From Vreelandella nanhaiensis (GTDB lineage Bacteria; Pseudomonadota; Gammaproteobacteria; Pseudomonadales; Halomonadaceae): a stretch of DNA of 64,000 bases. A program made the position numbers and the translations under genes. Positions within the stretch are counted from its first letter, which is position 1. Every line of letters starts with the position of its first letter. The stretch lies in NCBI RefSeq assembly GCF_003990185.1, contig NZ_RZHF01000006.1, positions 217,027 to 281,026 of the forward strand, written 5' to 3'. The notes beneath the pieces are model-generated. The model worked only from the letters and a program-made list of their open reading frames with translations. It did not search any database and was not told the DNA's origin. Below are positions 7,973 through 17,519 of this stretch, in pieces.

Positions 7973-9580
7973 TTAATGATGCGAGGTGTTCGGCAAGTAT
8001 GTCTGCTCGGTACGTGAGTTGAGACTATGATGGTTAGCCAGCTTAAATCGCTCGACGGCGGTAACCAGCAGCTGCGCCTGACTCTTGAGGCTAGCAGCAG
8101 CAGCGGCAGACTCCTCAACTAGAGCGGCGTTTTGCTGAGTCGTCTGGTCGATCTGATTGACCGCCTCACTTACTTGACTAACTGCGGTACTTTGTTCGTT
8201 GCTTGCATCGCTGATTTCACTGACGATATCACTGACTCGCTGAATCGACGTGACGATCTCCTGCATGGTAGTGCCTGCCTGGTCAACCAACACTGATCCT
8301 TTCTCGACACGCTCAACGCTGGCGCCGATCAACTCCTTGATTTCCTTTGCAGCTCCGGCGCTACGCTGAGCCAAATTGCGCACTTCACTGGCCACAACCG
8401 CAAAACCACGGCCTTGTTCGCCCGCCCGGGCCGCCTCAACTGAAGCGTTCAGCGCCAGAATATTGGTCTGGAACGCAATACTATCAATAACACCAACAAT
8501 ATCATTGATCTGTCGGCTGCTGTCGTTGATATCTCGCATGGTATGTACCACCTTTTCAACCACATCACCGCCCTGCTTCGCCACGTGACTGGCGCTGATG
8601 GCCAATTGACTAGCGGTATGCGCATTGTCCGCATTTTGCGTAGCGCTTGATCCCATCTGCTCTATAGAAGCTGACGTTTCTTCAAGTGCCGAAGCTTGCA
8701 CTTCAGTTCGCTGGCTCAAATCATTATTGCCCAGCGCTATTTGAACACTGGCCGTTGCCACATTCTCTGCATTGCTACGCACTTCTGAAACGACCCTGGC
8801 CAAGCTATTGACCATGGTTTTCTGAGCCATCAGCAGCTGGCCAATCTCGTTATCTGAGAGTGACTCGATACTGCCAGACAGATCACCTTCCGCTACGGCT
8901 TGCGCCTGGTTGACCGCTTGGCCCAATGGACGGGTAATACCTCGTGTAATAACAATAGCGACCCATATTGATATCAGTATAGCTGCCGCTCCTAGTCCAA
9001 TCGTTTCCATCATGGACGTACGATACTGAGCATCACTACGCTCCATACCCTGCTTGGCCTCAATAAGCTGCAAGTCAATAAGTTCGCTGATGATGCTGCT
9101 AATAGGGTCAATAGATGAATAGAGCTGTCCGTTGTACGCATTCAACTGACCGCCGATCATACCGGAGTAGGTTTGTAGCGTGTTCTCCAACGCGCTTAAA
9201 GCGCTGTTGGCAGGGCCAAATCGCTTTTGCGCCTCAGAAGCTATACTTGCTTCTTCAGGAGTAAGCGACGTCGCCATGTAAGACGCCCACTCGTGATCAA
9301 TGACTTCACGTGCGTTATGTACTGCGTGCAATGCCTCCTCAGCGGTAATTAATCCTTCATTGGCTTTATTAACAGCATCAATCACATTGACCGCGTAAGC
9401 ATCGGAAATAACCTTGAGCCCTCGTAATGGAACCACGCGATCTTCATATAGGGATTGCATGGTTTGATTGACGTTTCGAAGGCTGAACGAACTCAACAGA
9501 CTGCTAAGGACCAAAAACAGGACAGCGACCAGGAAGCCCAGCCCAATCTGTTTGCTGATAGAGAAATGTCTAAACTGCAT
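7973..9580 (-). CDS. Methyl-accepting chemotaxis protein
   Basis: Transmembrane chemoreceptor of 535 residues: a short cytosolic start, TM1 (about 10-32), a periplasmic four-helix-bundle-type ligand domain (about 33-190), TM2 (about 192-214), HAMP, then a signalling coiled coil. The coiled coil carries the nearly invariant hairpin [20 protein letters not shown] and [22 protein letters not shown]. An upstream in-frame start exists at 9622. The ATG at 9580 is preceded by GGAG at good distance and starts directly before TM1, so I use it. The C-terminus lacks an NWETF-type tether. The ligand cannot be read from sequence and the neighbours do not suggest one. Confidence 0.92.
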   Translation of the reverse strand: MQFRHFSISKQIGLGFLVAVLFLVLSSLLSSFSLRNVNQTMQSLYEDRVVPLRGLKVISDAYAVNVIDAVNKANEGLITAEEALHAVHNAREVIDHEWASYMATSLTPEEASIASEAQKRFGPANSALSALENTLQTYSGMIGGQLNAYNGQLYSSIDPISSIISELIDLQLIEAKQGMERSDAQYRTSMMETIGLGAAAILISIWVAIVITRGITRPLGQAVNQAQAVAEGDLSGSIESLSDNEIGQLLMAQKTMVNSLARVVSEVRSNAENVATASVQIALGNNDLSQRTEVQASALEETSASIEQMGSSATQNADNAHTASQLAISASHVAKQGGDVVEKVVHTMRDINDSSRQINDIVGVIDSIAFQTNILALNASVEAARAGEQGRGFAVVASEVRNLAQRSAGAAKEIKELIGASVERVEKGSVLVDQAGTTMQEIVTSIQRVSDIVSEISDASNEQSTAVSQVSEAVNQIDQTTQQNAALVEESAAAAASLKSQAQLLVTAVERFKLANHHSLNSRTEQTYLPNTSHH

Positions 9581-10023
9581 TTTTAAGCTCCGGGATGCAA
9601 CAAGGATAAGCAATTGTCTCAAGCCAGCCCAAAGGGGTTGTCATGGCGTTCCAGGGGAGGCGTCGCCATGTTGAGCAGGCTCAACTTTTCGTCGGACTTA
9701 TCTGAGCGAAGGGGGGAAAGCAAATCAACTGTTCATATACGTGAGCCAAGGCTAAAAGTATGCCTTTCAGCAGCACTTACTGGATCATCATAAGTACCAC
9801 TCATGCGATACCTTACCCATCGTCACGGTAGTTGATAGAGCGCGAGTAATATCGGCACCACAAACGGATACTTTAGGTGGGTTGACGTTTGATGAAGCGC
9901 CGATGGTAACAGGAGGGGCATATTCAGTAGAGCATCACCGTGCAATGAGATGGTTAGCTTACCCATAAAAACGTGGTTTGCTGATCCGCTCTTTTTATAC
10001 GCCTTTTCCTGATATTTAAATAG
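9581..10023. other. Gap of about 440 bases with a possible gene remnant
   Basis: The part next to the chemoreceptor is its leader. From 9756 to 9968 a plus-strand frame stays open for 71 codons. It has no plausible start but protein-like content (for example PIVTVVDRARVISAPQTDT and LGGLTFDEAPMVTGGAY) and ends at TAA 9966-9968. I do not recognise the family. It may be the 3' end of a lost gene. Confidence 0.3.
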
Positions 10024-10701
10024 CTAGCCGGTTACCTGCTCGCCGTTGGCGTATTTTATCCAGGTTTTGCCTAAATGGTTGCGCAACTCGCGCCCAACGC
10101 GTACGCCATCACGCGCTTCCAGCGCCTCTAGAATGGCCTCGTGCTCTTCCATGGCAGTTGCCCATTTCTCATTTTTCTGATTAGAAAGATAGCGCACCCG
10201 ATATAGCTGCCGACTAAGTGTGGCATGCATGTCAATAAGCGTCGTATTACCTGACAGAGCCACAATCCGGTTGTGGATATCCTGATTCAAACGAAAGTAG
10301 TTTTGTCGGTCACGCCTTAGAAACGCTGCTTTCATTTCATAATGTAGCGCTTGTAACTCATCAATATCCTCATCACTGGCAATAACGCAGGTGAGTTCGG
10401 CTGCCGCCTGTTCAAGCACGCTCAAAACATACGCTTTTTCTTTCATATCAGCCGCGCTGACCTCTGCCACCACCGCACCTCGGTTAGGCGAAATCACCAC
10501 CAGCCCTTCGGTGGCCAGAATCTTGAGCGCCTCGCGCAGTGGCGTGCGTGAAACCTGTAGCTCAACAGCCAATGTACGTTCGGGCAGCCGTTGCCCCGGC
10601 TGAAAATGATCCATCACGATGTGTTCACGTAAATAATTCGCGACTTTTTCAACAAGTCCAGCATGGCCGGGTTGAGCAACTTCTTGCATAGGTTTATTCA
10701 C
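10024..10701 (-). CDS. GntR-family regulator, FCD (FadR-type) subgroup
   Basis: A 225-residue regulator with an N-terminal winged helix (residues about 15-80, PGQRLPERTLAVELQVSRTP and LREALKILATEGLV) and an all-helical FCD ligand domain (about 90-215). The FCD domain carries the usual metal-binding Asp/His pattern (NQDIHNRIVALSGN, with a further His later). It is divergent from the oxidoreductase-TctCBA-otnKC operon and separated by 275 bases containing palindromes, so it probably represses that operon until a sugar acid or a derivative binds. The annotated start is GTG; an ATG four codons downstream is also possible. Confidence 0.88.
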   Translation of the reverse strand: MNKPMQEVAQPGHAGLVEKVANYLREHIVMDHFQPGQRLPERTLAVELQVSRTPLREALKILATEGLVVISPNRGAVVAEVSAADMKEKAYVLSVLEQAAAELTCVIASDEDIDELQALHYEMKAAFLRRDRQNYFRLNQDIHNRIVALSGNTTLIDMHATLSRQLYRVRYLSNQKNEKWATAMEEHEAILEALEARDGVRVGRELRNHLGKTWIKYANGEQVTG

Positions 10702-10829
10702 GTTAGTTAGCAGTTACAAAGAATGGCATACCAAAAATATCCTTTCAAACAGGAAGACATAGCAACAAAGTATTCTTTAAATCAGTATATTCATGTACTT
10801 AATAAAATATACTCTAACAATAATACCAA

Positions 10830-10840
10830 AGTATTATACT
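10830..10840. promoter_or_regulatory. Palindrome AGTATTATACT, candidate GntR half-site pair
   Basis: AGTAT-T-ATACT is an 11-base odd palindrome in the divergent GntR/oxidoreductase intergenic region. Related GTAT/ATAC elements recur at 10861-10870 and near 10886. Recurrence of the same core supports operator function; this is inference. Confidence 0.35.
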
Positions 10841-10860
10841 GATTTTATTGACCCGTAAAA

Positions 10861-10870
10861 TGGTATACCA
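10861..10870. promoter_or_regulatory. Palindrome TGGTATACCA, candidate GntR operator
   Basis: A perfect 10-bp palindrome of the TNGTNNNACNA-like type bound by FadR-subgroup GntR proteins. It sits about 20 bases before TATACT at 10889-10894, a plausible -10 for the plus-strand operon, and so would occlude that promoter. Confidence 0.45.
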
Positions 10871-10976
10871 CAACATTTCCAGCATCTGTATACTATGCCG
10901 CCGTGGCAAAGAAGCATTAATGTGTTAGCGGTCACCCTGCAAGCACTTTGACCCAAACAGGGAATACCCTTTATCT

Positions 10977-12371
10977 ATGAATTACTTACAACACTTTGAT
11001 TCAACCAAGGTAGTTGAAGCCTGTATCGCGGGCGCTGGTGATTTTGGCCGTGGCGTGCTGCGCCAGGCACGCCAAATGTCAGGATTGTCGGCTCGTATTG
11101 CGATCGACATCAATGCTGAAAAGGCAGCTGAAGCCTTGCGTCATGCGGGTATTCCCGACACCCAAATAATGGTATGCCATTCCTCAAGCGGTGCTGAGGC
11201 TGCCTGGCAAAATGGCTTTTATATTGCTACGGCCTCATTCGATACGGTAAAAGCACTCCCCTTTGACATTCTCGTCGAGTCTACGGGTATTCCCGATGTA
11301 GGCGCCCGTTATTCTGAAGCTGCCTTATTGGCGGGCAAGCATGTGGGTATCGCCACCAAAGAAACCGAATCGGTAGTGGGCCCTTATCTGACGCGTCTAG
11401 CCGAAAATCAGGGGCGTTTGTTCACCCCGCTTGATGGCGATCAGCCAAGCCTTCTTATCGGTCTGATTACCTGGGCAAGAACGCTGGGGTTTGAGGTTGT
11501 TTCGGCAGGAAAAAGCAGCGAATACGACTTTATCTGGGATGAAGCACAAGGCACCGTGACCTGTAACGGCACCCAATACGATGCCTCTGAAATGGCCGCG
11601 CTCTGGAAGCTTGACGATAACGATGCGCGCGCAACGGTAAAAGCCCGTGGCGAGGTTCTATCCGCCATTCCGCAGATTTCAGTGCCTGACTTATGTGAAA
11701 TGGTGAACGTTGCCAACGCCACAGGCCTGCAGCCAGACCTGCCCGAATTCCATGCCATGGTGCTTAGAACCATAGAAGTCCCAACGCTTCTGGATACCCA
11801 GGCTGAAGGCGGCGTACTGGAAGGTAACGAGCGTCTTGAGGTTTTTAACTGCCTGCGCCGTCCAGACGAACTGAGCTTTGCCGGTGGCGTGTTTGTAGTG
11901 GTGCGCTGCGAAGACCCGCATGTATGGACATTGCTGCGTGATAAAGGCCATGTATTAAGCCGCAGTGGCAATAGCGCCATGGTATATCTACCGCGTCATT
12001 TACTGGGTCTGGAAGCGCCTATCTCGCTGCTAGATACCGTGCTGAAAGGTTTAACGTCCGGCGGGGGCCATGCCACCACCCCCAAATTCGACTTGACCGC
12101 ACGCGCCACCCAAGCGATCAAAGCAGGGCAACGGCTTGAGATGAAAGGTCATCATCGGCACATCGAAGGGCTGCGTCCGGAAATCCATCCCGCCGCCGCT
12201 CTTTCAGCAGGCGCAAAAGTACCGTTTTACCTTTTGCCAGGGGCCGAAGTTATCCGAGATATCGCGCCTAATCAACCGATTACCCTTGCCGATGTCACGC
12301 TACCATCCTCTCGGCTACATGACCTCCGTCTTAAACAGGATGATCTGTTTTACGCAGCAGGTAGCCAATAA
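10977..12371 (+). CDS. SAF-domain NAD(P)-dependent oxidoreductase, substrate unknown
   Basis: A 464-residue protein with an N-terminal homoserine-dehydrogenase-like Rossmann fold (CIAGAGDFGRGVLRQAR near residue 17; ESTGIPDVGARY near 100) and a central catalytic region. A C-terminal SAF domain follows (about 385-460, GAEVIRDIAPNQPITLADV), a fold shared with FlgA, sialic acid synthase and sugar-acid dehydratases. Such proteins are often annotated loosely as homoserine dehydrogenase or flagellar FlgA; neither fits here. It is the first gene of an operon with a tripartite transporter, OtnK and OtnC and has no companion dehydrogenase there. I infer that it makes, in one or more steps, the 3-oxo acid used by OtnK from the imported acid. 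The substrate is not identifiable. Confidence 0.8.
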   Translation: MNYLQHFDSTKVVEACIAGAGDFGRGVLRQARQMSGLSARIAIDINAEKAAEALRHAGIPDTQIMVCHSSSGAEAAWQNGFYIATASFDTVKALPFDILVESTGIPDVGARYSEAALLAGKHVGIATKETESVVGPYLTRLAENQGRLFTPLDGDQPSLLIGLITWARTLGFEVVSAGKSSEYDFIWDEAQGTVTCNGTQYDASEMAALWKLDDNDARATVKARGEVLSAIPQISVPDLCEMVNVANATGLQPDLPEFHAMVLRTIEVPTLLDTQAEGGVLEGNERLEVFNCLRRPDELSFAGGVFVVVRCEDPHVWTLLRDKGHVLSRSGNSAMVYLPRHLLGLEAPISLLDTVLKGLTSGGGHATTPKFDLTARATQAIKAGQRLEMKGHHRHIEGLRPEIHPAAALSAGAKVPFYLLPGAEVIRDIAPNQPITLADVTLPSSRLHDLRLKQDDLFYAAGSQ

Positions 12372-12453
12372 CTAATGGCACAGCGCTTTTAAGGTACTTT
12401 GCTTCCTATATTGATGGGCCCTAAAAGCAACAATAATCACCATGGAGAAAATT

Positions 12454-13419
12454 ATGGTTACTAAACATACTATTAAATATGCCGCTCTAGGTCTTGCAAT
12501 GCTTGGTGCTACCACCGGCGCAAGCGCCAGTGATGCAGATAACTTCCCCAGCAAACCGATTCAGTTCCTGGTGGCGGCAGGTGCCGGTGGTGGTACTGAT
12601 AACTTCGCGCGGGTCGTTCGCCCGATGTTTGAAGAAGCAATGGGTGGCGCTCGTATTACGGTGGTTAACCTGCCGGCGGCCTCTGGTGCGTTGGCTCACC
12701 AGCGTACCGCGACAAGCGCGGCTGACGGCCATACGCTGGACTTTGCCTCCACCACGCTTGTGACCTCACTTGCGGCGGGCCAAAATCCCGTGGGTCTGGA
12801 TCAATTAACGCCGGTTGCACGTATGCAGTCTGACGTGATGGCGCTTTTTGTGAACCCTGAGCGTTTTCCTGATTTTGAATCCTTCGTGAAATATGCTGAG
12901 GAAAACCCCGGCAAAGTCACCGTTGGGGGCACGCATACAGCAAGCCCTGACCATGTGACTTTCCTGTCGCTGCGTGATGCGTCAGGCCTGGACATGAACT
13001 TTATCCCTTACGACAGCACCGGCAACGCCACTGCCAACGTGCTAGGCGGTAACATTGATGCGACTACCACCTCGCTAAGTCCGCTGCTGAGCTACATCGA
13101 AGCAGGCCAGATGATGCCGATTCTGGTCTTCAGCGATGAGCGTCTTGAAGACTATCCAGATGTGCCGACCACGGTTGAAAACAACTGGGATCTGACCGAC
13201 GGCAACGACCGGGCCATCTTTGTACACGCCGATACGCCTGCGCCGATCCTGCAACGTTTGGAAAAAGCCTTCAAAGAGGTGTACGACTCTGAAGATTATC
13301 AGAGCTACGCTGAGCGTGTGAACCTTGACTACCGCGAAGGCTGGATGGGTAGCGACGAGTACCGTCAACGTCTTGAGAACAACTACGAGCTTTACTCACG
13401 CTTGCTGCAAAACGACTAA
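12454..13419 (+). CDS. Tripartite tricarboxylate transporter substrate-binding protein (TctC type)
   Basis: Periplasmic binding protein of the TTT family (Bug-type fold). It has a signal peptide at about residues 1-25 (basic start, hydrophobic core LGLAMLGA, cleavage near ASA-SD). The mature protein begins with the family-typical FPSKPIQFLVAAGAGGGTDNFAR. GGAG lies just before the ATG at 12454, so this start is preferred to the ATG at 12442. It precedes TctB- and TctA-like genes. The nearby acid-sugar kinase and decarboxylase suggest a four-carbon sugar acid as cargo rather than citrate. The mature protein is rich in Asp and Glu, as expected for a halophile. Confidence 0.92.
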   Translation: MVTKHTIKYAALGLAMLGATTGASASDADNFPSKPIQFLVAAGAGGGTDNFARVVRPMFEEAMGGARITVVNLPAASGALAHQRTATSAADGHTLDFASTTLVTSLAAGQNPVGLDQLTPVARMQSDVMALFVNPERFPDFESFVKYAEENPGKVTVGGTHTASPDHVTFLSLRDASGLDMNFIPYDSTGNATANVLGGNIDATTTSLSPLLSYIEAGQMMPILVFSDERLEDYPDVPTTVENNWDLTDGNDRAIFVHADTPAPILQRLEKAFKEVYDSEDYQSYAERVNLDYREGWMGSDEYRQRLENNYELYSRLLQND

Positions 13420-13521
13420 ACCAGCAGCTGCTGGTTGGTGGAGGGGCATGTCCCCTCCTGTATCCATTTGAGAGATCGGCCTTGCGGGGCCGGTCTTCCA
13501 CTATCCCCTTCAGGGTTTACC

Positions 13522-14010
13522 ATGCACGCCAGGATCACTCTTTTTGCGCTGGGGGTCGTGTCACTTGCGGTGGTGAGTCTATACCCCACACTGCAATTCC
13601 CAAGCTCTGCGCAAGTATCCACGTTTATCGGCCCTCGCGTTTGGCCACTGACACTGCTGATCATTCTGTTTACGCTGGGCATTGTACTGATCGCTATCAC
13701 GTGGCGTGACCGCAAACAGGTACTGATCACCGAGCCCCAAGCCACCCCGGATACCCCCGTTGAAACGGAAATACCTTCGGCACGTTTCTCCCTTAACCGC
13801 ACCCGTCACTGGTGGTTTATAGCGACTGCCATCGCCTACACGCTATTGATGCAAAGCGTCGGTTTTTTAATCGCCAGCCTGATATTTACGTTTATCGGCA
13901 CGCTGATGCTGGGCGCCCGTTCGTGGATGACCATTGCGATTACGTTAGTCATTGCTGCCGTACTGATGCAGGGCGTTTTCGTTTCTCTGCTAGGTATCCC
14001 CATGCCGTAA
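13522..14010 (+). CDS. Tripartite tricarboxylate transporter small membrane subunit (TctB type)
   Basis: About 162 residues with four hydrophobic segments (about 5-22, 38-58, 95-125, 135-158) separated by a polar loop. It is the small membrane component of a TTT importer. An upstream in-frame ATG at 13435 would add 29 polar residues without family character. The ATG at 13522 follows AGGG and begins at the first transmembrane segment. It lies between the TctC-type and TctA-type genes. Confidence 0.9.
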   Translation: MHARITLFALGVVSLAVVSLYPTLQFPSSAQVSTFIGPRVWPLTLLIILFTLGIVLIAITWRDRKQVLITEPQATPDTPVETEIPSARFSLNRTRHWWFIATAIAYTLLMQSVGFLIASLIFTFIGTLMLGARSWMTIAITLVIAAVLMQGVFVSLLGIPMP

Positions 14011-14050
14011 GGCTGACCCATAACAGACCCAACCTTCTAGGGAGTCAACC

Positions 14051-15541
14051 ATGCTAGAACATTTTTTGGGCGGGTTAGCCGTGGTGATGCAGCCACTCAA
14101 CCTGCTGCTCTTAATCTCTGCTGTCTTTATCGGCTTTATCGGCGGCGCACTACCCGGCATTAGCGGCGTTATTCTGGTGGTTATTCTGCTGCCCGTTACT
14201 TATGGCATGGAGCCGACCACGGCTTTTATGGTGCTGACCGCCATCTATGGCGCCACGGTCTTTTCAGGCCTTATCACGGCCATTTTGTACCGGGCCCCCG
14301 GCACGCCTGAAGCGGTAATGACGGCATTTGACGGCTACCCCATGACGCAGCGTGGCGAGGCAGGAAAAGCCTTGGGCATCGGTGTTTTAAGCTCGGCTAT
14401 CGGCGGGCTTGTGGGTACCGTCGCGCTGATTATATTCACGCCCATGCTGGCCAAGATGGCTTTGAAGTTTTCATCTCCTGAGTACTTTGCCTTGGCGGTA
14501 CTCGGTTTAACCGTGGTCGCATCCCTGGGCGGTCGCCTCATATTTGGCTTGATTGGTGCTGCTTTAGGTTTATTCATTGCGACCATCGGTATTGACCCGC
14601 TCACCGGCACCAGCCGCTTTACCTTTGGCAATCTCAACCTGGCAGAAGGCGTGGGCTTGATTCCGGTTATTGTCGGCCTGTTTGCCGTTTCAGAAGTCAT
14701 GAAACGTACGCTGGACCACGAGAGCCATCAGCCCTTGAAAAAGGTGAAGGTAAAGATTTTCGACCTTCCCATTCTGCGCCAGATCGGCATGACCCTGTCA
14801 CGCTCTTCCATTATAGGGGTCATCATCGGCATCCTGCCGGGTATCGGCGCCAGCACCGCAGCCATGGTGAGCTACAGCGAAACGGTCCGCTGGTCCAAGC
14901 ATCCTGAGAAATTCGGCAAGGGCGCGCCAGAAGGCATCGCCGCACCAGAGTCTGCCAATAACGCAGCGGCCATGGGCGCGCTAGTACCGCTTTTTGCGCT
15001 AGGTATACCTGGCAGCGGCACTACGGCCGTTATTCTGGGCGCGTTTATCATGCACGGCCTGCAGCCCGGGCCAATGTTCATGCTGACCAGCAGTGACTTG
15101 ATCTACGCCGTCTTTGCCGGACTATTCATCGTCAACTTCATGATTCTGCTTTTCTCAAAGCCTTTCATCGTGTTGTTTACCAAGTTGTTGAACGTACCTT
15201 ATTCCGCACTCGGCCCCATCATTATCATGTGCTGCATCGTGGGTACCTATTCGGTACGCAACTCTATGTTTGATGTATGGTTGATGATGGGTTTTGGCGT
15301 ACTGGGTTATCTGCTTGAGAAAATCAACTTTCCCCTGGTATCCATCATCTTGGGATTGGTATTGGGTCCCATTGCAGAAAGCGAGCTTCGCCGTACGTTA
15401 TCCATGTCACAAGGCGACTTCAGCATCTTTCTTGAGCGTCCTATCAGCGCCACGCTGCTGAGCATTGCTTTCCTTCTGCTGGCCGTCACGCTGATTACGC
15501 CGCTGATCAAGCGCGCACGCCGCAAAACCGCTGCTACCTGA
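14051..15541 (+). CDS. Tripartite tricarboxylate transporter large membrane subunit (TctA type)
   Basis: A 496-residue permease with about 11-12 membrane segments. It carries the two TctA signature repeats, GFIGGALPGISGVILVVILLP near the N-terminus and IGVIIGILPGIGASTAAMVSY in the second half, followed by APESANNAAAMGALVPLFALG and PGSGTTAVILGAF. AGGGAG precedes the start. It forms the importer with the two preceding genes. The next gene, otnK, starts 22 bases later, so transport and metabolism are co-transcribed. Confidence 0.94.
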   Translation: MLEHFLGGLAVVMQPLNLLLLISAVFIGFIGGALPGISGVILVVILLPVTYGMEPTTAFMVLTAIYGATVFSGLITAILYRAPGTPEAVMTAFDGYPMTQRGEAGKALGIGVLSSAIGGLVGTVALIIFTPMLAKMALKFSSPEYFALAVLGLTVVASLGGRLIFGLIGAALGLFIATIGIDPLTGTSRFTFGNLNLAEGVGLIPVIVGLFAVSEVMKRTLDHESHQPLKKVKVKIFDLPILRQIGMTLSRSSIIGVIIGILPGIGASTAAMVSYSETVRWSKHPEKFGKGAPEGIAAPESANNAAAMGALVPLFALGIPGSGTTAVILGAFIMHGLQPGPMFMLTSSDLIYAVFAGLFIVNFMILLFSKPFIVLFTKLLNVPYSALGPIIIMCCIVGTYSVRNSMFDVWLMMGFGVLGYLLEKINFPLVSIILGLVLGPIAESELRRTLSMSQGDFSIFLERPISATLLSIAFLLLAVTLITPLIKRARRKTAAT

Positions 15542-15563
15542 AGGCCGTATCCTGGAGAATGCT

Positions 15564-16850
15564 ATGACCATCGTACTGGGCGCTATCGCCGACGATTTCA
15601 CCGGTGCCACTGACCTTGCCAATAACCTGGTACGCGGCGGCATGCGCTGTGTGCAGGTAATCGGCGTACCCAACACCCCGCTCGACTTAAGCAATGTGGA
15701 TGCCGTGATTGTGGCGCTTAAGTCACGCTCCTGCCCGGTTGAAGAGGCCACTGCCGATTCGCTGGCAGCTCTTGAGTGGCTACGTGAACAGGGTGCCCGG
15801 CAGATATTTTTTAAATACTGCTCGACCTTTGATTCAACCGATAAGGGCAACATCGGCCCGGTTGCCGATGCGCTACTTGATCGACTAGGCGTCACGCAAA
15901 CTGTAATGGTACCCGCGTTTCCGATTAATGGCCGTACGGTATATCAAGGGCACCTGTTCGTTGGCGACCGCCTGCTTAACGATAGTGGTATGCAGCATCA
16001 CCCGCTGACGCCCATGACCGATGCGGATCTGGTACGCGTACTCTCACGCCAGACCTCCCACACCGTTGGCTTGGCCAGCCGTACCACGCTAGCCAAGGGA
16101 GCCGAGGCCACTCGCCAACACCTTGACGCCTTGGCAGCTAAAAACGTACGCCATGTAATCTGCGATACCGTCGATGACAGCGACTTGGACGTATTGGCAG
16201 AGGCAACGGTGGAAATGCCCTTGGTAACCGGCGGCTCTGGACTTGGCCAGGCCCTGCCTGCCCAGTACCGCAAACAAGGCTGGCTTGCCGAGATCGCGGA
16301 ACCGGGACGCTTACAGCCAGCCTCTGGCAGCACATTGGTGGTTTCAGGCAGCTGTTCGCGAGCAACACTTGCACAGGTAGCAGATTTCCTGGAACGCCAT
16401 CCTGGCGCTGGCTTTGCCCTTGACCCTGTAGCGCTTGCTGAAGGCGATAAACAGTGGGAACAAGCATTGGCCTTCTCCTTCGAGCGCCTTGAAAAAAATG
16501 CACCTGTCTTGATCTATGCCTCTGCCGATCCTGAAAAGGTCAAGGCCGCTCAGGCTGAGTTGGGCGTCGATAGAGCTGGCCTTCTAGTCGAAGAAGCGTT
16601 AAGCCAGCTTGCCGTTACTCTGGTTAATGAAGGTGTAGGCCGCCTGGTAGTCGCCGGTGGCGAAACCTCTGGCGCGGTGGTGTCTGCTCTGGGTATTTCA
16701 GCGCTACGTATCGGCGAGCAAATTGACCCCGGCGTGCCCTGGACACAAGCGACACTGGCCAACCGCGAGGCGCCGCTTTCACTGGCGCTTAAGTCAGGCA
16801 ACTTTGGCAGTGTGGATTTCTTTACCCGAGCGTTTGAGGTATTGGCATGA
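15564..16850 (+). CDS. otnK: 3-oxo-tetronate kinase OtnK (DUF1537)
   Basis: Phosphorylates 3-oxo-tetronate at O4 using ATP. This is the step before decarboxylation to dihydroxyacetone phosphate in D-erythronate and L-threonate catabolism. The N-terminal substrate domain starts with the hallmark ADDFTGATDLANNLVRGGM. The C-terminal nucleotide domain has LVVAGGETSGAVVSALG near residue 357. The length of 428 residues is normal. It overlaps otnC by four bases (ATGA), showing translational coupling. This is the only intact copy in the window; a broken second copy lies at 24906-25338. DUF1537 also contains D-threonate kinases, but the OtnC partner favours OtnK. Confidence 0.88.
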   Translation: MTIVLGAIADDFTGATDLANNLVRGGMRCVQVIGVPNTPLDLSNVDAVIVALKSRSCPVEEATADSLAALEWLREQGARQIFFKYCSTFDSTDKGNIGPVADALLDRLGVTQTVMVPAFPINGRTVYQGHLFVGDRLLNDSGMQHHPLTPMTDADLVRVLSRQTSHTVGLASRTTLAKGAEATRQHLDALAAKNVRHVICDTVDDSDLDVLAEATVEMPLVTGGSGLGQALPAQYRKQGWLAEIAEPGRLQPASGSTLVVSGSCSRATLAQVADFLERHPGAGFALDPVALAEGDKQWEQALAFSFERLEKNAPVLIYASADPEKVKAAQAELGVDRAGLLVEEALSQLAVTLVNEGVGRLVVAGGETSGAVVSALGISALRIGEQIDPGVPWTQATLANREAPLSLALKSGNFGSVDFFTRAFEVLA

Positions 16851-17494
16851 GTACTCACGACCAAAACCGCCTGCGCGAACAGATCAGCACGCTGGGCAAA
16901 TCATTGTTTGATCGTGGTCTGACCATGGGTTCCAGCGGCAATATCAGCGTGCGCCTGGATGACGGTGGCTGGCTGATGACCCCAACCAATGCTTGCCTTG
17001 GACGCTTGGATCCTGCACGCATCTCACACCTAGACACCCAAGGCCAACTGATTAGCGGTGATAAACCCACCAAAGAGCAGTTTCTGCATATGGCCATGTA
17101 CGACGAGCGGCCGCAGTCAGGCGCTATCGTTCATCTTCACTCCACGCATTCGGTCGCGGTTTCCTGCCTGCCGGGCATCAACCCCTGCGACTGCATTCCG
17201 CCCCTCACCGCCTATTACGCCATGCGCGTGGGCAAACTTCCCCTGGTTCCTTACCATATCCCGGGCGACCAACAGCTAGGCGAAGCGGTACGCGGCCTGG
17301 CAGGCAAGCACAGCGCCGTGCTGCTTGCCAACCACGGCCCGGTCGTTGCCGGTAAAAACCTCGAAGCGGCGGTGTATGCCACCGAAGAGCTGGAGGAAAC
17401 GGCGAAGCTATTTTTGCTGCTGCGCGGCGAAAACCCGCGCGCGCTTACGCCTGAACAGGTTGCCGAGCTGGAAGCCCGGTTTCCAAGGGATTGA
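16847..17494 (+). CDS. otnC: 3-oxo-tetronate 4-phosphate decarboxylase OtnC
   Basis: Class II aldolase-fold enzyme that decarboxylates 3-oxo-tetronate 4-phosphate to dihydroxyacetone phosphate and CO2. It has 215 residues with the zinc ligands in VHLHSTHSVAVSC near residue 94 and the later HxG region LLANHGPVVAGKN near residue 160. The start overlaps the end of otnK by four bases. It is the last gene of the operon, followed by a perfect hairpin. The closest alternative, L-fuculose-phosphate-type aldolase, is less likely beside OtnK. A deleted homologue is present in the minus-strand operon. Confidence 0.88.
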   Translation: MSTHDQNRLREQISTLGKSLFDRGLTMGSSGNISVRLDDGGWLMTPTNACLGRLDPARISHLDTQGQLISGDKPTKEQFLHMAMYDERPQSGAIVHLHSTHSVAVSCLPGINPCDCIPPLTAYYAMRVGKLPLVPYHIPGDQQLGEAVRGLAGKHSAVLLANHGPVVAGKNLEAAVYATEELEETAKLFLLLRGENPRALTPEQVAELEARFPRD

Positions 17495-17519
17495 GCTATT
17501 CAGTAAGCGCACTTAAAAC

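Noticed and set aside
10977..12371. Homoserine dehydrogenase or flagellar FlgA annotation
   Set aside because: Only the Rossmann part resembles homoserine dehydrogenase and only the SAF tail resembles FlgA; the operon is for sugar-acid catabolism.
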